Shown piece after piece: positions 22,477 to 29,962 of a stretch of 64,000 nt of DNA; the first letter of the stretch is position 1, and every line of letters begins with the position of its first letter. The position numbers and the translations under genes were made by a program. This DNA comes from DASXVX01 sp036504075 (GTDB lineage Bacteria; Bacillota; Sulfobacillia; Symbiobacteriales; Symbiobacteriaceae). A model generated the notes under the pieces. That model searched no databases, was not told the origin of the DNA, and saw nothing but the letters and a program-made list of their open reading frames with translations. The DNA lies in the NCBI GenBank assembly GCA_036504075.1, contig DASXVX010000009.1, forward strand, positions 62,001-126,000, given 5' to 3'.

Positions 22477-23157
22477 ATGAGCCATCAATGCCCGGCGTGT
22501 CACCCCGAACGCTTCGGCCTGCCAGCGGAGAAGCAGGGACCGAACCACGTGGCGGGTCGGTTTGATAGTTGGAACATCGGCTTCAACGTCGCTCTGAACG
22601 GCGTGCAAATGCGGCGCGTCACCGAAGCCATGGCGGGCGAGGAAGGTTGGGTAGTCGTCCAGAGCGATCATGGCGACGTTAACCAGCGCCCTCACGTTTG
22701 CTCCTGCGGTCAGGGTGTCTGCCAAGAACTTAAGCGGGGACGGGTGGAGTTGGTGACCAACGGACAACGCGTCCCCATCCCCTACGAGCCCGCATTCATC
22801 GGCGTAGACCTGGCTTATCCCGGGGCAGAGCGTGGAGATTGCGGTACAGACGGACCCGGAAACGGGCGTCGAGACGAACAAGGAAAGGAAGCGGACGCGG
22901 CGATGAATGCGCTGACGGTCAAGGTGGAGGCAAGGCTGAGAAATGAAAAGCCCGTCCTGGCTGGCATGAAGGTGCTGGCCTTTTTCATGCGCCTGACCGC
23001 CCTCAAGGCTAAGACGGCGGCGCGCATTGGCAACGCTCTGCTCCGGCACCTGCACGCCGAGGTGCGAATCGGCAACAGCGAATGGTTCGCTATCGCCCAT
23101 GGCACCTGCATGGAGGCGACTACCGGCATGAACGGTTCGATCCAAATTGGAGGCTAA
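22477..23157 (+). CDS. Zinc-cluster protein, paralogue A
   Basis: 226 residues. The N-terminal 90 residues (HQCPACHPERFGLP, AGEEGWVVVQSDH, HVCSCGQGVCQELKRGRVEL) match the 23622-24173 protein almost segment by segment, with conserved CxxCHPER and CSCGxGxC. The following IGVDLAYPGAE matches IGVDLAKGEDE in the paralogue. The C-terminal half (helices, then RIGNSEWFAIAHGTCMEATT) is unique. Probably a metal-binding domain duplicated in tandem with two genes between. Confidence 0.6.
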   Translation: MSHQCPACHPERFGLPAEKQGPNHVAGRFDSWNIGFNVALNGVQMRRVTEAMAGEEGWVVVQSDHGDVNQRPHVCSCGQGVCQELKRGRVELVTNGQRVPIPYEPAFIGVDLAYPGAERGDCGTDGPGNGRRDEQGKEADAAMNALTVKVEARLRNEKPVLAGMKVLAFFMRLTALKAKTAARIGNALLRHLHAEVRIGNSEWFAIAHGTCMEATTGMNGSIQIGG

Positions 23158-23162
23158 GGGCC

Positions 23163-23426
23163 ATGGCTGAAATCCACATCGAACGCGTTCTGGTAGAGGA
23201 GATCCTTGGCGCCAAGATCGAGACGGAAGCCCTGGACCTGGTTGGACTGCAGAAGGCCATGAAACTGCGTTGGCCCATCACTGAGGTAAGGCCGGAGAAC
23301 GGGGACGCCGAACTCTGCATTCGGGTGAACACCCAGGAATACGGCGAGCGTCAGCACATCATGCCCAAGTACGCCAGGGCAGAGGACGGCGGGTTAAGCC
23401 TGAAGGGAATCATCGAATATCGATAA
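23163..23426 (+). CDS. Hypothetical protein
   Basis: 87 residues from ATG 23163 (GGAGGCTAAGGGCC upstream). Alpha/beta: IERVLVEEILGAKIETEALD, then ITEVRPENGDAELCIRVN. No family recognised. Confidence 0.6.
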   Translation: MAEIHIERVLVEEILGAKIETEALDLVGLQKAMKLRWPITEVRPENGDAELCIRVNTQEYGERQHIMPKYARAEDGGLSLKGIIEYR

Positions 23427-23445
23427 GGACAGGAGCGTGAAGAGG

Positions 23446-23622
23446 ATGACGAACCGGGAAATCGTGATGGAGCAGGTTAAGACCCTAGCGGAGATCAACG
23501 CAATGCTGTCGGCGGTGTTTGCTGCATCGCAGAGCAACGCGACGGAACTGTCGGAGCAGATTCGGCACAACGCCGAGTCAATCACCATGATGGTTCAGGT
23601 GGCGGGGGCGGTGAGCAACTAA
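23446..23622 (+). CDS. Small helical protein
   Basis: 58 residues from ATG 23446 (GTG 23437 is in frame but too close to AGGAG). Two helices (IVMEQVKTLAEINAMLSAVF, SEQIRHNAESITMMVQVAG). Its TAA overlaps the ATG of paralogue B (TAATG). Confidence 0.55.
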   Translation: MTNREIVMEQVKTLAEINAMLSAVFAASQSNATELSEQIRHNAESITMMVQVAGAVSN

Positions 23623-24173
23623 TGGATCACCAGTGTCAATCCTGTCATCCCGAGCGTTACGCCATCCCGTTCTATAAGCGCGGGCCGTTTCACATCGGCA
23701 AAAGGTTCGACGATGAACTATGGAACGACGCGACGAAGGCCATCTATCTGGATGGGGTCAACGTCTCTGACCGCTGCGTCGAGGCTGAACTCAGCGAAGC
23801 CGGCTGGGCGCTGCTCTATTGCGACCACAGGGAGAACAACGACCATGCCGCTCACCTGTGCTCATGTGGGGATGGAACCTGCGTGGAGCAGAAGCGGGGC
23901 CGGGTGGAACTGCGGGACAAGGCGGCCGATGCGGTGGCGGAATACAAGGCGAAGCTCGACCAAGAGGTTGAAGCATTCGAACGCCAGATAGATGCCGAAG
24001 CGGAACGGCTCGCCGTCATTGGGGTTGACCTGGCGAAGGGCGAGGATGAGACTGCGGTAACTGTGATGGCCCCTGCCGAGGATGAACCCGCTTCCGCGGC
24101 AACGCCGGACGGGCCAAGGGCAGAGGCTCAGGAATCCGCTGCGGTGACGGGGGTACGGCCCGCAGTACCCTAA
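23622..24173 (+). CDS. Zinc-cluster protein, paralogue B
   Basis: 183 residues. N-terminal HQCQSCHPERYAIP, LSEAGWALLYCDH and HLCSCGDGTCVEQKRGRVEL mirror paralogue A (22477-23157). Then a coiled coil (AADAVAEYKAKLDQEVEAFE) replaces A's helices, IGVDLAKGEDETAVTVMAP closes the conserved part, and a proline/alanine tail follows. The shared head with divergent middles suggests swapped interaction domains. Confidence 0.6.
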   Translation: MDHQCQSCHPERYAIPFYKRGPFHIGKRFDDELWNDATKAIYLDGVNVSDRCVEAELSEAGWALLYCDHRENNDHAAHLCSCGDGTCVEQKRGRVELRDKAADAVAEYKAKLDQEVEAFERQIDAEAERLAVIGVDLAKGEDETAVTVMAPAEDEPASAATPDGPRAEAQESAAVTGVRPAVP

Positions 24174-24245
24174 ATGGAAACGGCAGGAAGATGCGGAAGC
24201 TGTAAGTCAAAACTTGGAAATCAGACTGGTACCCCTGGGGGGTAG
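24174..24245 (+). CDS. Possible 23-residue remnant with CxxC
   Basis: ATG directly on the preceding TAA. METAGRCGSCKSKLGN resembles the start of a Com-like zinc ribbon, cut after 23 residues. No ribosome site of its own. Probably a relic. Confidence 0.25.
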   Translation: METAGRCGSCKSKLGNQTGTPGG

Positions 24246-24261
24246 GGGGGTCGAATTTCCA
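24215..24261. other. Candidate cos/packaging site
   Basis: TGGAAAT (24215-24221) and ATTTCCA (24255-24261) frame a core CCCCTGGGGGGTAGGGGGG, about 90 bases before TerS. The position and G-run symmetry fit cos regions of HNH/P27-TerS phages. Indirect evidence. Confidence 0.4.
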
Positions 24262-24349
24262 GCGAACACCAACTCCCAGACCGTTGGTAGGTCAAACGCG
24301 CGCAAAGGTCCCTTTATGATAATCAGTCAAGATAGCAGGGGGTGACACG

Positions 24350-24814
24350 ATGGGGAGGAGAGCACGCCCGCTAGAAGTGCTTAAGAATGATGGCAAGAAG
24401 CACTTAACCAAAAAGGAAATTCGGCAACGTGCCGCGGCCGAAGAACGGATCAAGCCGGCCTCCAACGACGTTCATTGCCCTGCCTGGTTGGACGCATATG
24501 GTCGGAGCGAATTCCGCCGAGTGGCGGCCGATTTGCGGCAGCGCGGTCTGCTCGCAAACGTCTATATGGTACCGTTGGCCATATATGCGGACGCCGTCAG
24601 CCGGTATCGGCACGAAACCGAGGCCGGTAAGGACTGGGCGGGTGAGAATGAGGATGAAAGGCCTGCACCGAACGCTAAGATCCTAGACACCTTTGCAAAG
24701 ATCATCAGGCAATATGCGACGGACTTTGGCTTTAACCCGGCGGCTCTGGCCAAAATCGCTGTCGCGCAAAGCAATGAGGAGCCCAAAGACCCGTTCGAGG
24801 AACGGTTCGGGTAA
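24350..24814 (+). CDS. terS: Terminase small subunit, P27 family
   Basis: 154 residues. The P27-type layout is clear: basic start with KNDGKKHLTKKEIRQRAAAE, then PAWLDAYGRSEFRRVAADLR, LLANVYMVPLAIYADAVSRY and a C-terminal PNAKILDTFAKIIRQYATDF...LAKI followed by acidic residues. It recognises phage DNA and delivers TerL. Modest ribosome site (CAGGGGGTG). The TAATG overlap couples it to terL. Confidence 0.9.
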   Translation: MGRRARPLEVLKNDGKKHLTKKEIRQRAAAEERIKPASNDVHCPAWLDAYGRSEFRRVAADLRQRGLLANVYMVPLAIYADAVSRYRHETEAGKDWAGENEDERPAPNAKILDTFAKIIRQYATDFGFNPAALAKIAVAQSNEEPKDPFEERFG

Positions 24815-26532
24815 TGCCCGACCTCGATGCAACGACCCAGTATGCCCTGGACGTGGCAGAGGGCCGGATCATCGCCGGGAATTGGGTCCGGCTGGCATGT
24901 GAGCGGCATCTGCGTGACATAGACCGACAAGGCACAGATGGGTTTCCCTATGTGTTCGATATCGAGCGGGCGGAGAGGGTTTTCGATTTCTTCGGGTTCT
25001 GCCGGCATGTCGAAGGCGAACTAGCCGGAGAACCCATCATCCTGGCGCCGTTTCAGAAATTCATCTTCGGTAGCGTGTTCGGCTGGGTCCATAAGGACAC
25101 CGGTTATCGACGCTTTCGCAAAGCATACATCCAACTCGGGCGCAAGAACGGCAAAAGCACCAGCTTGAGCGGAATCGGTCTTTACATGCTGATGGCGGAT
25201 CGGCCACCGGATTGGAAGACCTCTGGGCATAAGGGCGAGCCCGGCTCACAAGTCTATGCGACAGCCACCAAGAAGGACCAAGCCCGGATTGTCTATGACT
25301 CCGCAAAGGTCATGGTGCAATCGTCGCCGGACCTGCTCAAACGCCTGGAGCCGGGCCGGGACAAGATCTACCACCTGAAGTCAAACAGCAAGTTTGTTCC
25401 TCTGTCCAAGGACACCAAGAGCCTCGATGGTTTCAACCCCCATTTCGGCATCATCGACGAGTATCACGCCCACCGCACAGACGAGATGTACAATCTGCTC
25501 GTTAAGGGCATGGCCAAGCGGCGGCAGCCCCTCCTCATGATCATCACAACTGCTGGCCATAGTCTCAACTGCCCCTGTTACAAAGAGTACAGCTATCTTT
25601 GTAAGACCCTGGACGGCACCCTACCGCCGAATGAGCGGTACTTCGCCTATATCGCCCAACTGGACAAAGACGACGATATCAAGGATTCGGCGAACTGGGC
25701 CAAGGCTAACCCGTTGCTGGCAGATGACTCGTTCAGCATGGAGTTCCTACAAACCGAACTCGATGAGGCACTGGACGACCCCCGCAAGATGCGGGACTTC
25801 ATGACCAAGAGCATGAATGTTTGGGTCGACCAGCGCGAAGATGGTTACATGCCGATGCTGAAATGGAAGGCGTGCAAGGTCGACATCATGCCGGACCTCA
25901 AAGGCCGAGAATGCCATGCCGGTGTTGACCTGTCGGCCAGGATTGACCTGACCAGCGTCGCGTTTGAGTTCGACCTTGGGGACGGCAAATTCGCCGTCCT
26001 TTCGCATTCCTTTATGCCGGCGGAGACGGTCGCGGCCCATCGCAAGTCAGACAAAGTCCCATACGACAAATGGATCAAAGACGGATGGATCACGGAAACA
26101 GAAGGCGCCCAGGTCGACCAGCGTCTGGTCATGCAATATATCCAGGACCAGGTCGCAGCCAACGGGTGGATTGTCAAGGAGCTGTGCTTTGACCAGTGGA
26201 GCGCAACCAACTTCGCTAACGAGATGACAGACAAGGGCTACAAAGTGGTTGAGATTGTGCAGGGCATGAAAACGCTCAGTGAGCCAACCAAGGACTTTCG
26301 GGCGCTCGTGCTATCACGCATGATCTGTCATGACGGGAACGAAGTCCTGACCTGGGCCATGAGCAATGCGCTCACTCGGGAAGACCACAACCGAAACATG
26401 ATGCTGGACAAAGCCAAATCCGTGGAGCGAATTGACCCGGTTGCCGCATTGATGAACGCCCATGTTCGAGCGATGCTGAAGGCGCCGCCGACGCGCTCAA
26501 TCTACGAGACCAGAGGGGTAATTTCCATATAG
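24814..26532 (+). CDS. terL: Terminase large subunit
   Basis: 572 residues, normal length. ATPase half: Walker A GRKNGKSTSLS (about residue 108) and Walker B HFGIIDEYHAH (about 210), powering DNA translocation. Nuclease half: HAGVDLSARIDLTSVAFEFD (about 368), LCFDQWSATNF (about 457) and VERIDPVAALMNA (about 538) supply the metal-binding acids. Family: Terminase_1/HK97-P27 group. It is the intact counterpart of the degenerate protein at 19772-20608. Confidence 0.97.
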   Translation: MPDLDATTQYALDVAEGRIIAGNWVRLACERHLRDIDRQGTDGFPYVFDIERAERVFDFFGFCRHVEGELAGEPIILAPFQKFIFGSVFGWVHKDTGYRRFRKAYIQLGRKNGKSTSLSGIGLYMLMADRPPDWKTSGHKGEPGSQVYATATKKDQARIVYDSAKVMVQSSPDLLKRLEPGRDKIYHLKSNSKFVPLSKDTKSLDGFNPHFGIIDEYHAHRTDEMYNLLVKGMAKRRQPLLMIITTAGHSLNCPCYKEYSYLCKTLDGTLPPNERYFAYIAQLDKDDDIKDSANWAKANPLLADDSFSMEFLQTELDEALDDPRKMRDFMTKSMNVWVDQREDGYMPMLKWKACKVDIMPDLKGRECHAGVDLSARIDLTSVAFEFDLGDGKFAVLSHSFMPAETVAAHRKSDKVPYDKWIKDGWITETEGAQVDQRLVMQYIQDQVAANGWIVKELCFDQWSATNFANEMTDKGYKVVEIVQGMKTLSEPTKDFRALVLSRMICHDGNEVLTWAMSNALTREDHNRNMMLDKAKSVERIDPVAALMNAHVRAMLKAPPTRSIYETRGVISI

Positions 26533-26543
26533 GGGGCCACCAA

Positions 26544-26825
26544 GTGAAAAGGATACCCTGGCGCACCATCGGTGCGCTTTTTTTGCGTGCCGTTAAGGCG
26601 ACCGGGAGGCTTGCGGTTGGGGCCGGGCGCCGCATTGCCAGTTTCATCACCGAAGGGTTTTGGGATCTGCTTTGGATGACTGGTTTGGCGCTCCTGTCCC
26701 GCGGCCTCTGGCTGGTCTATCCGCCGGCCGGCTGGATTGGTCCCAGCCTGATCGTGATCCCTTTAGGCATCTGGATGAGTGGCGCTGTTGGTTCCAAGCC
26801 TGGAGGGCGGGAAAGAGGTGACTAA
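26544..26825 (+). CDS. Small membrane protein between terL and portal
   Basis: 93 residues, GTG start with only GGGGGCCACCAA before it. Basic N-terminus then spans at about 38-54 and 60-80 (LLWMTGLALLSRGLWLVYPP, IGPSLIVIPLGIWMSG). A short membrane protein in this place is common in Bacillota siphoviruses. Codons 6-14 encode a strong terminator hairpin, so most transcripts may stop here unless translated or antiterminated. Confidence 0.65.
   Translation: MKRIPWRTIGALFLRAVKATGRLAVGAGRRIASFITEGFWDLLWMTGLALLSRGLWLVYPPAGWIGPSLIVIPLGIWMSGAVGSKPGGRERGD
26561..26584 (+). terminator. Intrinsic terminator inside the start of a gene
   Basis: GCGCACC-atc-GGTGCGC followed by TTTTTTT. Textbook hairpin plus T7, located 28 bases past the terL stop and inside codons 6-14 of the next ORF. 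Confidence 0.8.
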
Positions 26826-26828
26826 CGC

Positions 26829-28091
26829 GTGGGACTAATCGGCAGGACCCTGGAGAAACGCATGACGGTCGCCGACATGGACCGCCTGATATCAATGGGC
26901 CTGAGCGCACAACCAACCAACACCGGCCTGCGCGTCAGCCCGGACAGCGCACTCGCATCGACGGCCGTCTACGGCTGCGTGCGGATTCTGGCCGAGGATA
27001 TCGCTTCCCTGCCCCTGAACGTATTTCGGCATCTTACTCCACGCGGGAAGGCGGCCGCCCGCGACCATCCCCTTTACGACGTGCTGCATAACGTGGCAAA
27101 TCCCGAAATGGATGCCATGCAGCTTCGCCAGACCCTGCAGGGGCATCTGGGCCTGTGGGGAAACGCCTACGCCGAAATCGTCAGGGACAACGGCGGTCGG
27201 GTTCGGGAACTGTGGCCGCTGCGCCCCGACAAAATGCACGTGTTCCGCGACTCGGCGACGCGGCGGTTGGTCTATCGCTACACCCTTCCACCGGACTCGG
27301 GCGGCAACGAAAACAAAACGAAAGACCTCGATCCCGACCTTGTGCTTCACCTCCGGGGATTCGGCGCCGATGGCATCATGGGCTATTCGCCAATCCGGCT
27401 GCATCGAGAGGCGGTAGGCCTGGCACTGGCGACCGAGGCGTTCGGCGCTCGGTTTTTCGGCAACGATGCTCGGCCCGGCATTGTGCTAACTCACCCCGGA
27501 CACCTCGGCGACACGGGGCAGCAGAACCTGCGGGAGTCGTTCGAAAAGCGGCACCTCGGACTTGACGCCTCGCATCGGGTGGCGGTGCTTGAAGAGGGCG
27601 TCACCATCCATGAGGTGGGCATCCCGCCCGAGGATGCTCAGTTTCTTGAAACGCGCAAATTCCAAGTGGTGGAAGTCGCCCGGATGTATCGTATGCCGCT
27701 CCACAAGATCAACGAAATGGCCTCAGCCACTTTTTCCAACATCGAGCATCAGTCGCTGGAGTACGTCCAGGACACCCTGACGCCGTGGTTGGTCAGGTGG
27801 GAAAAAGGCATCGACATGCGCCTGCTGACCCCGACCGAACGCAAGGAATACTTCGTCGAGCATTTCGTCGACGGACGGCTGCGCGGCGACATCAAGAGCA
27901 GGTACGAAGCCTATGCAATTGGTCGTAATTGGGGCTGGCTGTCTGCGAACGACATTCTGGAGCGCGAAGGCGGCAACCCGATTCCTGGCGGCGATGACTA
28001 TCTGGAGCCGCTCAACATGGTTCCGGCCGGTCAATTGCCGCAAGCGGTGCCGGTAACGACAAAGGGAAAGGAGGCGAATGGGAATGCCTGA
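26829..28091 (+). CDS. HK97-family portal protein
   Basis: 420 residues, GTG start after AAAGAGGTGACTAACGC. Signature stretches: SALASTAVYGCVRILAEDIA, HPLYDVLHNVANPEMDAMQ, GLWGNAYAEIVRD, LWPLRPDKM, LHLRGFGADGIMGYSPI, KFQVVEVARMYRMPLHKIN and IEHQSLEYVQDTLTPWL. It forms the dodecameric DNA entry ring. Length is standard for the family. Confidence 0.97.
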   Translation: MGLIGRTLEKRMTVADMDRLISMGLSAQPTNTGLRVSPDSALASTAVYGCVRILAEDIASLPLNVFRHLTPRGKAAARDHPLYDVLHNVANPEMDAMQLRQTLQGHLGLWGNAYAEIVRDNGGRVRELWPLRPDKMHVFRDSATRRLVYRYTLPPDSGGNENKTKDLDPDLVLHLRGFGADGIMGYSPIRLHREAVGLALATEAFGARFFGNDARPGIVLTHPGHLGDTGQQNLRESFEKRHLGLDASHRVAVLEEGVTIHEVGIPPEDAQFLETRKFQVVEVARMYRMPLHKINEMASATFSNIEHQSLEYVQDTLTPWLVRWEKGIDMRLLTPTERKEYFVEHFVDGRLRGDIKSRYEAYAIGRNWGWLSANDILEREGGNPIPGGDDYLEPLNMVPAGQLPQAVPVTTKGKEANGNA

Positions 28092-29889
28092 ACTCGAACG
28101 CCGGTTCTCGTTGATGGAGGTTCGAGATGTTGACGCCAAACAGGGAATTTTCTCCGGCTACTTCTCGAACTTCGGCTCGGTGGACAGCTACGATACGATT
28201 TTCAATGCCGGCTGTTTCGCCAAAACCATGGCGGAATGGGGACCGACGAGTGCCCACCCTCGGATCAAGTGCGCCTATCAGCATGATCCGTATTCCGCAC
28301 TGCTCGGAAAGCCTCTGGTGCTGGAGGAGCGCAGCTTCGGGGCCTACCACGAGACAAAGGTCACACCCACCACTTACGGCAAGGACGTGCTCCTGCTCAT
28401 CGAAGACGGGGTGCTGAACGAGCAGAGCTTCGCCTTTGAGTCGCTGAAAGACATTCCGGCCGCTCGGTCGCCAGACGGCAAGCGGCACTTGACAGAGGTT
28501 CGCCTATATGAATATGGCCCCGTAACCTGGGGTGCGAACGAGAACACGCCCATCACGGACGTGCGCGCGGCCGACGTCATGCAGCGCATGCAACGGTTGG
28601 ACAAGCACCTGCGAAACGGGGATTTGTCAGACCCCACTCTCGCGGCGCTGATGAGGAGCACCCTGGACATCTGGACGAAGGCCGGTCCGATTGCGACTGC
28701 GCCTGAACCGCGGCGAGAGGTAATCCAGGTGCAGGAGCGGTCCTCCAAGGCCGAAAGCGCAGAAGCCAAGACGTCCAAGGAACAAGAGCGGAACACCAAA
28801 CGGGTCCACAAGGAGAAGAGGTCAATGACGCCAGAGGAGTTGATTGGGCTGGTGCAGCAGTGCCGGGCTATCGCCCAGCAATGCGCTGCCCTGCTGCCGA
28901 CCATCGCCGGGAACCAGGCCAACGCCGATTCGTGCCGAGGCCTGTGCGCTAACGGCGCCCTGGCGGCAGCGAAATGCATCGTCGCCTGCGGGCAGACCGA
29001 GATGAGCGATGACACCATGGAGGAATGCGCCGAATGCCTCAACGAAGGGGCGGAACTATTCCAGCGCACCGGAACGCTGCTTGACGTGGCGGTCAAGGAG
29101 CCGACCGTACTCAACGCCTGTATCGCCATGATGCAGGAATGCATCGGCGAGTATGCTGACTGCATTGAAGAACTGGCCGAGGATGACGGCCGGGAAGACG
29201 CGGGCGAAGGCGCCGAGGGCGACGACTATGACCTTTACGAGCGCCTGGAAGCCATCTGGCGAGCCGTCCGCAACCTCGGGACCATCATGGACGGAAGCTG
29301 GGAATACGCCCGGTACGAGGTTGTGTCTCCCCGCACGGCCAGCGTGGTGATTGAGGACCGCCAGTCCGGCGACTACTTCAAAGTATCCTACATCATGAAG
29401 GACGGGGCGGTTCTGTTGGGCGACCTGGAACCGGTCGAAATCGCCTACCTGCCGAAGGCTACCAGGGCCAGGGGCGTGCGCTGGGCCACTCGAAACGCCG
29501 CCATGGGGGCGGCAGGCGGCCACGGCGCCAAGCCGGAGACCAGGGCGGGCAAGCGGCATAGTGCCGAGGACACAACCGCCATCCACACCATCCATGGATC
29601 CGCCTTGGGGCTTCTGGACGAGCCGGACCAAATCGACGCCATCCAGGGCGCCATGGGCACGATGTCCGATGACCAGCTGAAATCGTTGATGAGCGGCCTG
29701 CCGAAAGACAGAGCCGCTTTAGTTTTGTCCGCCTTGCAGTCGGAGCCGGAGCCGGGCGAACGAGCCCACTCCAAAGCCACCACTACAAGCGGAGCCGAAT
29801 CGGTGCCGGCGCCCAGCCACACCGAGACGGGCGACGTGCTGGAGTTGCGGCGCCGGGAGTTAGACCTCCTGGCACTCGAAGGCAACTAA
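28084..29889 (+). CDS. HK97-type prohead protease with cysteine-rich insert and scaffold
   Basis: 601 residues, much longer than the usual 180-250. ATG 28084 has better spacing to AGGAGG than ATG 28078. Residues 1-165: prohead protease (SGYFSNFGSVDSYDTIFNAG, catalytic His in KCAYQHDP, Ser in VLNEQSFAFES). Residues 165-245: charged linker. Residues 248-362: helical region with eleven cysteines at 260, 267, 284, 288, 298, 302, 315, 318, 346, 353 and 360. Residues about 385-450: a domain with TASVVIEDRQSGDYFKVSYI, as in protease/scaffold proteins. C-terminus: SDDQLKSLMSGLPKDRAAL. Overlaps the portal gene. Confidence 0.9.
   Translation: MPELERRFSLMEVRDVDAKQGIFSGYFSNFGSVDSYDTIFNAGCFAKTMAEWGPTSAHPRIKCAYQHDPYSALLGKPLVLEERSFGAYHETKVTPTTYGKDVLLLIEDGVLNEQSFAFESLKDIPAARSPDGKRHLTEVRLYEYGPVTWGANENTPITDVRAADVMQRMQRLDKHLRNGDLSDPTLAALMRSTLDIWTKAGPIATAPEPRREVIQVQERSSKAESAEAKTSKEQERNTKRVHKEKRSMTPEELIGLVQQCRAIAQQCAALLPTIAGNQANADSCRGLCANGALAAAKCIVACGQTEMSDDTMEECAECLNEGAELFQRTGTLLDVAVKEPTVLNACIAMMQECIGEYADCIEELAEDDGREDAGEGAEGDDYDLYERLEAIWRAVRNLGTIMDGSWEYARYEVVSPRTASVVIEDRQSGDYFKVSYIMKDGAVLLGDLEPVEIAYLPKATRARGVRWATRNAAMGAAGGHGAKPETRAGKRHSAEDTTAIHTIHGSALGLLDEPDQIDAIQGAMGTMSDDQLKSLMSGLPKDRAALVLSALQSEPEPGERAHSKATTTSGAESVPAPSHTETGDVLELRRRELDLLALEGN
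28825..29889 (+). CDS. Nested in-frame scaffold-like product
   Basis: Within the protease gene, AAGGAGAAGAGGTCA precedes an in-frame ATG at 28825 (MTPEELIGLV). Translation from here would give a 354-residue protein lacking the protease, containing the cysteine-rich helices and scaffold-like segments. This mirrors lambda C/Nu3, where a scaffold starts inside the protease gene. Supported by the ribosome site and domain boundary; not proven. Confidence 0.6.
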   Translation: MTPEELIGLVQQCRAIAQQCAALLPTIAGNQANADSCRGLCANGALAAAKCIVACGQTEMSDDTMEECAECLNEGAELFQRTGTLLDVAVKEPTVLNACIAMMQECIGEYADCIEELAEDDGREDAGEGAEGDDYDLYERLEAIWRAVRNLGTIMDGSWEYARYEVVSPRTASVVIEDRQSGDYFKVSYIMKDGAVLLGDLEPVEIAYLPKATRARGVRWATRNAAMGAAGGHGAKPETRAGKRHSAEDTTAIHTIHGSALGLLDEPDQIDAIQGAMGTMSDDQLKSLMSGLPKDRAALVLSALQSEPEPGERAHSKATTTSGAESVPAPSHTETGDVLELRRRELDLLALEGN

Positions 29890-29908
29890 CCGAAAACCCG
29901 TCCATCCA

Positions 29909-29937
29909 GGCCGCCCGAATTCGGGGGGCCATTTTTG
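29909..29937 (+). terminator. Terminator between protease and capsid genes
   Basis: GGCCGCCC-gaattc-GGGGGGCC (one mismatch), then ATTTTTG. Likely partial termination before the highly expressed capsid gene, or a processing site. Confidence 0.6.
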
Positions 29938-29962
29938 TTGCAATGAAAAGGAGGAACCAACC

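Noticed and set aside
23990..24080. IGVDLAKGEDETAV as evidence for a nuclease
   Set aside because: Only one strand-1-like motif; the other acidic motifs of RNase-H-like nucleases are missing.
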